Origin: Planctomycetota bacterium
GTDB lineage: Bacteria; Planctomycetota; SZUA-567; H5-PLA8
NCBI GenBank assembly: GCA_025355035.1
Contig: JANXLS010000309.1
Location: forward strand, 1 to 13,422
Reading direction: 5' to 3'
DNA length: 13,422 nt
Numbering within the stretch: the stretch's first letter is position 1; each line of letters starts with the position of its first letter. The position numbers and the translations under genes are program-made. Below, piece after piece: positions 1 through 6,730 of this stretch. The notes beneath the pieces are model-generated. The model saw nothing but the letters and a program-made list of their open reading frames with translations, was not told the DNA's origin and ran no database searches.

Positions 1-33
1 AAAGAGCGGATGAAGTTGCTGGGTGTCAAATAA
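1..33 (+). CDS. C-terminal end of an unidentified gene (partial)
   Basis: The first bases read in frame 1 as KERMKLLGVK followed by TAA at 31-33. The reading stays open to the left edge. The stop lies six bases before a strong hairpin, which is what the 3' end of a gene convergent with pgk would look like. Ten residues are too few to assign a function. It is equally possible that this is chance open frame; the hairpin position is the main support. Confidence 0.35.
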   Translation, partial: KERMKLLGVK

Positions 34-38
34 TCACT

Positions 39-68
39 CGAAGCCCGGAACGTTCGTCCCGGGCTTCG
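39..68. terminator. Hairpin between convergent genes, probable bidirectional terminator
   Basis: A perfect 10-bp inverted repeat, CGAAGCCCGG at 39-48 and CCGGGCTTCG at 59-68, surrounds a 10-base loop. It lies between the stop at 31-33 on the plus strand and the pgk stop at 93-95 on the minus strand. Leftward, the stem is followed by an AT-rich stretch (TGATTATTTG on the minus strand); rightward there is no clear T run. The stem is strong enough to act in both directions, but the weak T tracts keep this uncertain. Confidence 0.55.
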
Positions 69-92
69 ATGAATCATCCACATCAAAAAGGC

Positions 93-1280
93 TTACTTCG
101 CGAGCGCCGCGACTCCCGGTAACAGCTTACCTTCGAGGAACTCGAGGCTGGCTCCGCCGCCGGTGCTGACGTGCGTGATCTTGTCGCTGAGTTTTGCTTT
201 CTTTACCGCCGCGACCGATTCGCCGCCGCCAACGATCGACGTTGCGCTGGTGTTCGCTGCAACCGCTTTTGCGATGGCGAACGTGCCAGCGTTGAACGGT
301 TCGAGTTCGAAGACGCCCAACGGGCCGTTCCAAACGATCATCTTCGCCGTCGCGATTTCCTTCGAGAACAGTTCGACCGTCTTCGGGCCGATATCAAGCG
401 AATCCCATTCGTCCGGAATTTTGCCCCAGCCGACGACCTGATGCGGCGCGTGAGCTTCGAACTTCTGCGTGACAACGTGATCCAGCGGCAACAGGAACTT
501 CTTGCCCTTTTCCGCAGCGAGCTTGCGGACGTGGCGAGCCAGTTCGACTTTGTCTGCTTCAAAACGTGACTTGCCCACTGAAAATCCTTCAGCCACTGCG
601 AACGTGTAGGACATCGCGCCGCCAATCAGAATCGTGTCGGCGACATCGATCATCTTTTCGATGACTTTGATCTTGTCAGAAACTTTCGCGCCACCGAGGA
701 TCACGACCATCGGTCGTTCCGGATTTTCGAGCGCTTTGCCGAGGTACTCGACTTCCTTTTCGAGCAACAGGCCGGCAGCCTTTTGCGGAATCAATTTCGC
801 GACGGCGTGAACCGAAGCGTGTGCCCGGTGCGCGGCGCCAAATGCATCGTCGACATAAACGTCGGCAAGCTTCGCCAACTGCGCGGAGAACGCGGCGTCG
901 TCGGCTTCTTCGCCAGCGTGATAACGGAGATTTTCGAGCAGCAGCACATCGCCGTTCTTCATCGCGGAAACAGCTTTTTCGGCGACTTCGCCGACGCAGT
1001 CGTCGGCGAACGCGGTCGGCTTGCCCCAGCGTTCGGTGAGCCGTTCGGAAACGGGCTTCAGCGAGAGCTTCGGGTCGCGCCCTTCCGGGCGGCCGAAGTG
1101 GCTGCACAGAATCACTTTCGCGCCGCGATCGGTGAGGTACTTGATCGTCGGCAAGGCGGCGACGATGCGTGTATCGTCCTTGATCTCGCCTGTTTTTTTA
1201 TCTGTGCTGACATTGAAATCCACACGGCAAAGCACCCGCTTGCCGGACACGTCTAAATCGGACAACTTCGACATCGCCAT
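93..1280 (-). CDS. pgk: Phosphoglycerate kinase
   Basis: Cytosolic glycolytic and gluconeogenic enzyme that transfers phosphate between 1,3-bisphosphoglycerate and ADP. The 395-residue protein is full length for bacterial PGK. Visible signatures: RVDFNV at 19-24 with the substrate-binding Arg and Asp, HFGRP at 61-65, LENLR at 115-119, GGAKVSDK at 196-203 with the nucleotide-site lysine, WNGPLGVFE at 317-325, the GGGES loop at 351-355 and TGGGAS at 373-378. Both Rossmann-like lobes are complete. Translation starts at the ATG at 1280: a GGGAG sits at 1297-1293, 12 bases upstream; a second ATG two codons later is farther from it. A sigma70-like promoter lies at 1342-1370. The usual neighbour gap (GAPDH) is not next to it in this window. 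Identification is secure. Confidence 0.97.
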   Translation of the reverse strand: MAMSKLSDLDVSGKRVLCRVDFNVSTDKKTGEIKDDTRIVAALPTIKYLTDRGAKVILCSHFGRPEGRDPKLSLKPVSERLTERWGKPTAFADDCVGEVAEKAVSAMKNGDVLLLENLRYHAGEEADDAAFSAQLAKLADVYVDDAFGAAHRAHASVHAVAKLIPQKAAGLLLEKEVEYLGKALENPERPMVVILGGAKVSDKIKVIEKMIDVADTILIGGAMSYTFAVAEGFSVGKSRFEADKVELARHVRKLAAEKGKKFLLPLDHVVTQKFEAHAPHQVVGWGKIPDEWDSLDIGPKTVELFSKEIATAKMIVWNGPLGVFELEPFNAGTFAIAKAVAANTSATSIVGGGESVAAVKKAKLSDKITHVSTGGGASLEFLEGKLLPGVAALAK

Positions 1281-1341
1281 ATTCGTTGACTACTCCCTTT
1301 AGAGTAAATGCGCCGCACGTGCTTTTTCAGTAACTTCGGAT

Positions 1342-1370
1342 ATTGTAATGGGTGCGTTGTGCGTGGGCAA
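1342..1370 (-). promoter_or_regulatory. Putative sigma70-like promoter of pgk
   Basis: On the minus strand, TTGCCC (1370-1365) and TACAAT (1347-1342) are separated by exactly 17 bases. They match the -35 consensus at four of six positions and the -10 consensus at five of six. Transcription would begin near 1335, giving a leader of about 55 bases that includes the GGGAG ribosome site. This is a pattern match only. Confidence 0.4.
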
Positions 1371-1492
1371 CAGCAAGTGAGTCGCTGAATGTTCTGCGCT
1401 TAAAAAGAGCGGTTGTCGTGTGGAACTCGGAATGACATTTGCGTAAATTGGAATTCGTTTGCATCCATTAGCCCTACGAAAGGAACACACCC

Positions 1493-1771
1493 ATGTGCTG
1501 CGTATTTCTGTTGTTCGGATTCTTTGGTCCTCGTACGGCCCTGGTTTATCTCTGGCTGACAAATTATCTCAGCAGTGCGTTTCAAACGACACTGTGGCCA
1601 CTGCTCGGTTTTCTGTTCATGCCGTTCACGACGCTGGCGTATGCGGTAGCGATGCATAACGGTGGTCTGACGAATTTCTGGCTGCTGATCGTCATTCTCG
1701 GCGCGTTGGCGGATCTCGGCGTCATCGGCGGTTCGGAACGACATCGACGCTCCCGACAAAGCAATGACTGA
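1493..1771 (+). CDS. Small hydrophobic membrane protein, unknown function
   Basis: A 92-residue protein dominated by hydrophobic stretches at about 3-24, 33-53 and 60-80, with a charged, Arg- and Ser-rich tail (SERHRRSRQSND). This suggests two or three membrane helices and a hydrophilic C terminus. The start has a good AAAGGA ribosome site at 1479-1484, eight bases before the ATG, which argues that the frame is used. It is divergent from pgk and converges with the histidine kinase, its stop lying only nine bases from that gene's stop. I do not recognise the family. It could be a membrane partner of the sensor kinase, but its opposite orientation does not support co-transcription. Confidence 0.6.
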   Translation: MCCVFLLFGFFGPRTALVYLWLTNYLSSAFQTTLWPLLGFLFMPFTTLAYAVAMHNGGLTNFWLLIVILGALADLGVIGGSERHRRSRQSND

Positions 1772-1780
1772 TTCTTCATT

Positions 1781-3175
1781 TTATTCTGCCGGAAACGTGA
1801 CCGAAATAGTCGTGCCTTTGCCGACTTCGCTGACAATATCCAGAGTCGCGCCGTGCAGCTTGGCGATCGTGTTGACGATCGCCAAGCCCAGCCCAACACC
1901 CCCGGACGTTTTCGTGCGCGAACGATCCACGCGATAGAAGCGATCAAAGAGATGTGGGATGTGTTCCGGCGGAATGCCCTTGCCGGTATCCTTCACTGCC
2001 ACCACCGCGCGATGATTGACCTCAGCAGCCGTCAATTGAATGAGCCCACCCGCGGGCGTGTGCGCGATGGCGTTCGAAACGAGATTCCCAATCAGCGAAC
2101 GCAGCAGATCGCGATTCGCCAGGACGCTTAATCCCTCCGGCGAGTCGACAGAAAGCGTCACGCCTTTATCCTCCGCGTTCACTTCGTAGAACTCTTGAGT
2201 ATTCAACAATTCCACACGCAGATCAACCGGATCACGTTCAATCTTAACATCTGAATTTTCCGAACGCGCGATGAAAAGCAGTCGGTCCACCAGGCGGGCG
2301 AGGCGTTCGCATTCTTCCAGCGCCGATCCAATGGCGTCGCAGTATTCAGCGGGAGAACGCGTTTTCCCCAACACGACTTCCATCCCGCCGCGCAAATTGT
2401 TCACCGGCGTGCGCAGTTCATGTGCGATGTCCTCGGAGAATTGCGAGATGCGCGCGAAGGACTCTTCAAGACGATCAAGCATTGCATTGAATGAACTCGC
2501 GAGCTGTTGCAATTCGCTGGGAAGGGCATCGATTTTGATGCGTTCGTGCATTGTTCCGTGCCCGATCTGTTCGGTCGCACGGACAATTTTGTAGACTGGC
2601 CGTATGCCGCGCTTGGCGATAAAATAGCCACCAATCGCACACAACAAAAATGACAGCGACAGCACGATCGCCATGGCAACCTTGTAGCGCCTGATAATTC
2701 CCGTTTCGCGCCGCCGATCGCACGCCACTTGAATAACCATCGTGCGCGTCGTTTTGATCTGAATCGCCATCACGCGAAATGTTCTCGCGCGCACTTCGAC
2801 TGTCGTCACGTAATCGTCGCCCTGAAGATTGTCTTTCAATTCGGCGGGCGCTGGGAAAATCGATTGCGGAAGAAACTTATCCATGTCGCCTGTTTGCGCA
2901 ATTATCCGTCCTTCGTCGTCAATCACCCGCGCGTAGGTCCGCAGGTACGATCGTGTCGATAACTCTTCTTCAACGATGAACTTCAGGCTGCGCTGTTTGT
3001 TGATGTCCTGAAGTTGATGCGCCGTATCGCGCAGATAACTGTCCGTCTCAAAGGAGATCGAACGCAGCAAGGCGTAGTACGAAATCACGGCGATCAACAC
3101 GATCGTCGCAAATGACGCCAACGCATACCACGCCGTCAGACGCCACGCGAAGCTTCCGAAAAAACGAGTTGTCAT
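1781..3175 (-). CDS. HAMP-domain sensor histidine kinase (CusS/EnvZ-type architecture)
   Basis: Inner-membrane two-component sensor. Numbering from the ATG at 3175 (464 residues): membrane helix about 14-36, periplasmic sensor domain about 37-164, second helix about 166-188, HAMP about 187-240, HisKA dimerisation domain about 243-305 with the phospho-acceptor His252 in the H box FSEDIAHELRTPVNNL, and a HATPase_c domain about 350-463. The ATPase domain shows the N box NLVSNAIAHT (364-373), G1 box DTGKGIPPEH (396-405), F box FDRFYRVD (410-417) and G2 box GGVGLGLAIV (425-434). All catalytic boxes are intact. An in-frame TTG at 3199 lies inside the 3187-3259 repeat, so I prefer the ATG; no clear Shine-Dalgarno precedes it. 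Layout resembles heavy-metal sensors such as CusS. No response regulator is adjacent, so ligand and partner are unknown. It follows ureC on the same strand. Confidence 0.9.
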   Translation of the reverse strand: MTTRFFGSFAWRLTAWYALASFATIVLIAVISYYALLRSISFETDSYLRDTAHQLQDINKQRSLKFIVEEELSTRSYLRTYARVIDDEGRIIAQTGDMDKFLPQSIFPAPAELKDNLQGDDYVTTVEVRARTFRVMAIQIKTTRTMVIQVACDRRRETGIIRRYKVAMAIVLSLSFLLCAIGGYFIAKRGIRPVYKIVRATEQIGHGTMHERIKIDALPSELQQLASSFNAMLDRLEESFARISQFSEDIAHELRTPVNNLRGGMEVVLGKTRSPAEYCDAIGSALEECERLARLVDRLLFIARSENSDVKIERDPVDLRVELLNTQEFYEVNAEDKGVTLSVDSPEGLSVLANRDLLRSLIGNLVSNAIAHTPAGGLIQLTAAEVNHRAVVAVKDTGKGIPPEHIPHLFDRFYRVDRSRTKTSGGVGLGLAIVNTIAKLHGATLDIVSEVGKGTTISVTFPAE

Positions 3176-3186
3176 GGGGGACAACA

Positions 3187-3259
3187 GTTGAAAGTTCAAA
3201 GTTCAAAATTCAAAGTTTGATTGCCGTCAACTTTGAACTTTGAACCTTGAACTTTGAAC
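3187..3259. repeat. Heptamer-based inverted repeat (TTTGAAC type) between ureC and the kinase
   Basis: The left arm 3187-3220 and right arm 3227-3259 are near-perfect reverse complements, with about three mismatches and one offset base over 33. The loop is about six bases (TTGCCG). Each arm is built from repeats of TTTGAAC or its complement GTTCAAA with a 7-bp period. The element fills almost all of the gap between the ureC stop and the kinase ATG. In RNA it would fold into a long AU-rich hairpin, which could act as a ureC terminator or transcript stabiliser. It lacks a downstream T run, so it is not a textbook terminator. Confidence 0.85.
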
Positions 3260-3269
3260 CGCCTTTATT

Positions 3270-4985
3270 TTAAAAGATGCAATAGCGCTGAGCGAGCGGG
3301 AGCACTTTGGCAGGCTCGCATTTCAAAAGTTCGCCATCGGCGACGACCGCGTACGTCTCCGGATCGACGGTGATTTTCAGCAGCGCATCGTTGAGCTTCA
3401 TATCGCGCTTGGTGAGGCCCCGGCATTTTTTCACTGCCGAGAGCGTCTTGTCCAGACCGTATTTTTGAGCGGTGCCAGACGAAATGGCGAGGCCCGAGAC
3501 GAACGCTAGACTCGTCGCGGCGGACGCTTTGCCAAACGCTCCGAACATCGGGCGCATGATGTACGGCTGCGGCGTTGGGATCGATGCGTTCGCATCGCCC
3601 ATCTGCGCCCAGGCGATCAAGCCGCCTTTCAAAACCAGCTCCGGTTTGCATCCGAAAAATGCCGGTTTCCACAGCACGAGGTCGGCGAGTTTCCCGACTT
3701 CCACCGATCCGATTTCGTGACTGACGCCGTGCGCGATTGCCGGGTTGATTGTGTATTTTGAAACGTAGCGTTTGATTCGAAGATTGTCGCAGCCGTTCTT
3801 CTCGCCCGGAAGAGCACCGCGCTGCTGCTTCATCTTATGTGCCGTCTGCCATGTGCGCGTGATGACTTCGCCCACTCGCCCCATCGCCTGACTGTCGCTG
3901 GAAATCATGCTGATCGCACCGAGGTCATGCAGAATATCTTCAGCCGCGATCGTCTCGCCGCGAATACGACTTTCGGCGAACGCCACGTCCTCCGGAATTT
4001 TCGGATCGAGATGATGGCACACCATCAGCATGTCGAGATGTTCGTCCAGCGTGTTAATCGTGAACGGACGCGTCGGGTTTGTCGAACTCGGCAGCACATT
4101 CAATTCGCCGCAGACGCGGATGATGTCGGGAGCGTGGCCGCCGCCAGCGCCTTCCGTGTGGTACGTGTGGATCGTCCTGCCTTTGAAAGCGGCGATCGAA
4201 TCCGCGACGAAACCGGATTCGTTCAGCGTGTCGGTGTGGATCGTGACTTGAACATCGTGTTTTTCCGCGACGCCCAGACAACAATCGATCGACGCCGGGG
4301 ACGTGCCCCAATCTTCGTGCAACTTCAACCCAATCGCCCCGGCGCGAATCTGGTCTTCGAGGCCTTCCGGCAGCGCCGTGTTGCCCTTGCCGGTGAAGCC
4401 GAAATTCATCGGCAGGCCGTCGGTCGCTTGCAGCATCAATTGAAGGTAATGCGAACCCGGCGTACACGTCGTCGCGCACGTACCGGTCGCCGGACCGGTG
4501 CCGCCGCCGATGAACGTCGTGACGCCGCTGGCCAGCGCTTCGAAGACTTGCTGCGGACAAATATAATGAATGTGCGAATCGATCCCCGCCGCCGTGACGA
4601 TCATCCCTTCACCCGCGATCGCTTCCGTCGTGACGCCGCAGATCATCCCGGGCGTTACGCCCGCCATCACGTCCGGATTCCCCGCTTTGCCAATCCCCGC
4701 AATGCGTCCCTTTTTGATGCCGATGTCCGCCTTGTAGATGCCCGTCCAATCGACGATCAGCGCGTTCGTGATCACGCAATCGAGTGCGTCCTTGTCACCG
4801 ACTCCAGCGGCCTGCCCCATGCCTTCACGCAGCACTTTTCCGCCGCCAAATTTACACTCGTCGCCATAGACGGTGAAATCGCGCTCTACTTCTGCGATCA
4901 AATCCGTGTCTCCAAGCCGCACTCGGTCGCCCGTCGTCGGTCCGAAGATATCGGCATAATGGCTGCGTTTCATGGAATGGCTCAT
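3270..4985 (-). CDS. ureC: Urease alpha (catalytic) subunit
   Basis: Cytosolic nickel enzyme subunit that hydrolyses urea to ammonia and carbamate. The 571-residue length is typical. All metal and catalytic residues are present: nickel ligands His138 and His140 (DSHIH), the lysine that becomes carbamylated, Lys221 (GLKLHEDWG), His250 (TIHTDTLNE), His276 (HTYHTEGAGGGH) and Asp364 (SSDSQAMGR). The flap Cys323 and catalytic His324 (MVCHHLD), and Arg340, are also present. The N terminus YADIFGPTTGDRVRLGDT is canonical. The ATG at 4985 has GGGAG four bases upstream, which is close; the ATG at 4973 is a possible alternative. It is last in the leftward cluster, separated from ureAB by an extra membrane gene and a 180-bp spacer carrying an inverted repeat. 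Activity would need UreE, UreF and UreG from elsewhere in the genome. Confidence 0.98.
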   Translation of the reverse strand: MSHSMKRSHYADIFGPTTGDRVRLGDTDLIAEVERDFTVYGDECKFGGGKVLREGMGQAAGVGDKDALDCVITNALIVDWTGIYKADIGIKKGRIAGIGKAGNPDVMAGVTPGMICGVTTEAIAGEGMIVTAAGIDSHIHYICPQQVFEALASGVTTFIGGGTGPATGTCATTCTPGSHYLQLMLQATDGLPMNFGFTGKGNTALPEGLEDQIRAGAIGLKLHEDWGTSPASIDCCLGVAEKHDVQVTIHTDTLNESGFVADSIAAFKGRTIHTYHTEGAGGGHAPDIIRVCGELNVLPSSTNPTRPFTINTLDEHLDMLMVCHHLDPKIPEDVAFAESRIRGETIAAEDILHDLGAISMISSDSQAMGRVGEVITRTWQTAHKMKQQRGALPGEKNGCDNLRIKRYVSKYTINPAIAHGVSHEIGSVEVGKLADLVLWKPAFFGCKPELVLKGGLIAWAQMGDANASIPTPQPYIMRPMFGAFGKASAATSLAFVSGLAISSGTAQKYGLDKTLSAVKKCRGLTKRDMKLNDALLKITVDPETYAVVADGELLKCEPAKVLPLAQRYCIF

Positions 4986-5030
4986 GAGACTCCCGTCCTG
5001 GTTTTAGATCCCTAAATGGCTCTCGCATAG

Positions 5031-5155
5031 ACTCAAAGGCGCAAAGAAAAGCAAAGAAACGGAGGCAACGAAAATTCACTGACCGTGCGCGTTGTGAAGC
5101 ATTCTTTTTTGCGTTTTCTTTTCACTTTTTTGTTGCCGTTCTTTGCGTCTTTGCG
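5031..5155. repeat. Imperfect inverted repeat (CTTTGCGTCTTTGCG type) upstream of ureC
   Basis: The left arm, about 5031-5075, carries GCGCAAAGAAAAGCAAAGAAACGG-like sequence in two pieces and a GGCAACGAAAA segment. The right arm, about 5124-5155, reads GTTGCCGTTCTTTGCGTCTTTGCG in successive pieces, its reverse complement with small gaps. The basic unit is TTTGCGTC, about 8 bp. T-rich and A-rich stretches lie between the arms. From memory, CTTTGCGTCTTTGCG-like repeats are common between genes in many environmental bacteria; I could not check this. Here it occupies the leader between the DUF4760-like gene and ureC. Confidence 0.7.
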
Positions 5156-5165
5156 ATAGAAAAAA

Positions 5166-5681
5166 TTACCGTTCGTCCTTCGTGATGCGGGCCGTCCAGC
5201 GCAGGAATTCCGTCGTCGTCGAATCGTTGACGGCCACGCCTTTGTATTTTTTGTTCTGCCACGACTTCGACAAATTTTCGAACTCCACGAACAAATCCAG
5301 TGCGTTGAATTTCGCGCGCATGAACTGAATGTAATGCGCCACGGCTGCGTGAAAAAAGATCACGTCCACCGAGAAAAAATTCCACGTCATCTCGTCTTCG
5401 AGCAAGCCGCGCCGACATAAATGCGCGAGGTTCTCGAAGAACGTCAGCACCGTGTCGTCGATCTCACAATCATTCGGATTCTTCAACAACGCACTCGCCA
5501 ACAACTCTCGTTTGCGCTGCATATCCTCCGAATCGTATTGCTGCGTCAACTGCAGAAAAAGCTGCACACACGCCAGCTCTCTCGCGATCTTGTTCTGCTG
5601 CCACATCGCATAGAGCGCCGCAAAAATTCCGGCCCAGATTCCGATCATCGTCAGTAAATTGACCATTGCATCGTTAATCAT
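5166..5681 (-). CDS. Membrane-anchored DUF4760-like protein inside the urease operon
   Basis: About 171 residues from the ATG at 5681. AAGG lies about seven bases upstream of that ATG, which favours it over the in-frame TTG at 5699. One N-terminal membrane helix, about residues 6-27 (VNLLTMIGIWAGIFAALYAM), is followed by a helical cytosolic domain. That domain contains QLFLQLTQQYDSEDMQRKR, FFENLAHLCRRGLLEDEM and WNFFS motifs. This layout, a membrane anchor plus a helical domain ending in an aromatic-rich segment, recalls DUF4760 proteins, whose function is unknown. It lies between ureAB and ureC on the same strand, where no accessory gene is normally found. It does not resemble the UreI or Yut urea channels, UreE, UreF, UreG, UreH or UreJ. 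The family call is from memory of the pattern and is moderate. Confidence 0.75.
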   Translation of the reverse strand: MINDAMVNLLTMIGIWAGIFAALYAMWQQNKIARELACVQLFLQLTQQYDSEDMQRKRELLASALLKNPNDCEIDDTVLTFFENLAHLCRRGLLEDEMTWNFFSVDVIFFHAAVAHYIQFMRAKFNALDLFVEFENLSKSWQNKKYKGVAVNDSTTTEFLRWTARITKDER

Positions 5682-5790
5682 AGGATGGCCTTTTTTCAAG
5701 TGCGGCGGTATTTCTGACGCCGTATCACGTCAGGAATTCAATACTCGTTCCAAAACTTGCACTACGTGCTGCGTACTTTCAATCCCCTTC

Positions 5791-6567
5791 TTAAACATGT
5801 ACCACGTGCCCAAATCCCTGGCCTACCGCCGCCGCTGCAACTTGAGCACGCCCCTCAGCACTGACCGGTCCGTTCGCCAGATAGTTTCCCCCGCGAATAA
5901 CTTTGTTCCCCGCAATCATCACCAGCGAGACCGTCTTTGTCTCGCCAGGCTCAAATCGTACCGCTGTCCCGGCCGGAATGTCCAGCCTCATCCCGTACGC
6001 TTTGACGCGATCGAAGAACAGCGCGCGATTGGTCTCAACAAAATGGTAATGGCTGCCGACCTGGATCGGCCGATCGCCTTTGTTCGCAATCGTCAGCGTC
6101 ACCGTTTCGCGCCCCGCGTTCAATTCGAGGGAGCCATCCAGTGTCTCAACCGCTCCCGGCGCTTCATCCAGTGGCGACCATGTCACGTTTCGCGCCGCGA
6201 ATTTCGACCGTTCCGGCACCGGGAGGAAACTCCCGTACAGCGCCAATTCCAAGTCGCCGAACTCCGCCGCGATCGGGTGATGCACCGTCACCAGTTTCGT
6301 CCCGTCCGGAAATGTCCCTTCGATCTGAACTTCGTGAACCATCTCCGGCACGCCGTCCATTACCTCCGCGTGTCCCAGCAACTTGCGCCCGAGGTCCATC
6401 AAATTCGCAACCGTATGTCCGTCGCGGATGAACTCCAGCAACTGCGTCGAAATCAACGCCACCGCCTCCGGATAATTCAGGCGCAACCCACGCGCCAACC
6501 GCTTCTGCGCGATCACCCCGACGTTATGCAAAAGAACTTTGTCCACTTCTCGAGGGGAGAGATGCAT
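5791..6567 (-). CDS. ureAB: Fused urease gamma-beta subunit (UreA-UreB)
   Basis: A single 258-residue polypeptide joins the two small structural subunits that pack around UreC. Residues 1-99 are UreA (gamma): MHLSPREVDKVLL, RLNYPEAVALIS, VMDGVPEMVHEVQIEG and FPDGTKLVTVHHPI. Residues from about 140 on are UreB (beta): GSLELNAGRETVTLTIANKG, RPIQVGSHYHFVETN and MRLDIPAGTAVRFEPGETK. A C-terminal extension of about 35 residues follows, as in Helicobacter UreA. The linker, about 100-139, is longer than I remember for Helicobacter. The start is the ATG at 6567, with AAGGAG at 6583-6578 ten bases upstream and the canonical N terminus MHLSPRE. A TTG at 6600 would add 11 unrelated residues. It is preceded by ureD and a repeat-filled spacer. 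Confidence 0.96.
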   Translation of the reverse strand: MHLSPREVDKVLLHNVGVIAQKRLARGLRLNYPEAVALISTQLLEFIRDGHTVANLMDLGRKLLGHAEVMDGVPEMVHEVQIEGTFPDGTKLVTVHHPIAAEFGDLELALYGSFLPVPERSKFAARNVTWSPLDEAPGAVETLDGSLELNAGRETVTLTIANKGDRPIQVGSHYHFVETNRALFFDRVKAYGMRLDIPAGTAVRFEPGETKTVSLVMIAGNKVIRGGNYLANGPVSAEGRAQVAAAAVGQGFGHVVHV

Positions 6568-6612
6568 GAGTTCGGCACTCCTTAATATGGTCGTATCCAA
6601 AACTTAAAGAGC

Positions 6613-6718
6613 CATTTGTCATTTGGCGTTTATGATTTGATACTTATCATTCGAAACAGCAAAGATAACGCGCCGCGTTGCCGTTCAAATGACAAATATC
6701 AAATTACAAATGACAAAC
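6613..6718. repeat. Heptamer-based inverted repeat (ATTTGTC type) between ureD and ureAB
   Basis: The left arm, about 6613-6652, contains ATTTGTCATTTGGC and TTATGATTTGATAC units. The right arm, about 6683-6718, contains CAAATGACAAATATC and AAATTACAAATGACAAAC. The arms are imperfect reverse complements built on an ATTTGTC heptamer with a 7-bp period, and the loop is GC-rich, about 30 bases. The element fills most of the 163-bp spacer and ends about 30 bases before the ureAB ribosome site. Its base composition is clearly more AT-rich than the flanking genes. Confidence 0.75.
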
Positions 6719-6730
6719 AGGCTGTTTCCA

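Noticed and set aside
1299..1562. Leftward open frames upstream of pgk
   Set aside because: They cover the pgk promoter candidate and the start of the 1493 gene, and have no plausible ribosome site or domain.
3837..5015. 392-residue rightward open frame opposite ureC
   Set aside because: It lies wholly antisense to ureC, is very rich in Arg and Asp as expected from a reverse shadow of GC-rich coding DNA, and has no recognisable domain.
5714..5733. 6-bp hairpin CTGACG/CGTCAG between ureAB and the DUF4760-like gene
   Set aside because: The stem is short and no T run follows, so I do not call a terminator.
5659..6585. 308-residue rightward open frame opposite ureAB
   Set aside because: Antisense to a well-supported urease gene; Arg-rich, with no motif.
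3187..6718. CRISPR array
   Set aside because: The periodic repeats have 7-8 bp units and opposite arms, not direct repeats of 24-40 bp with unique spacers, and there are no cas genes.
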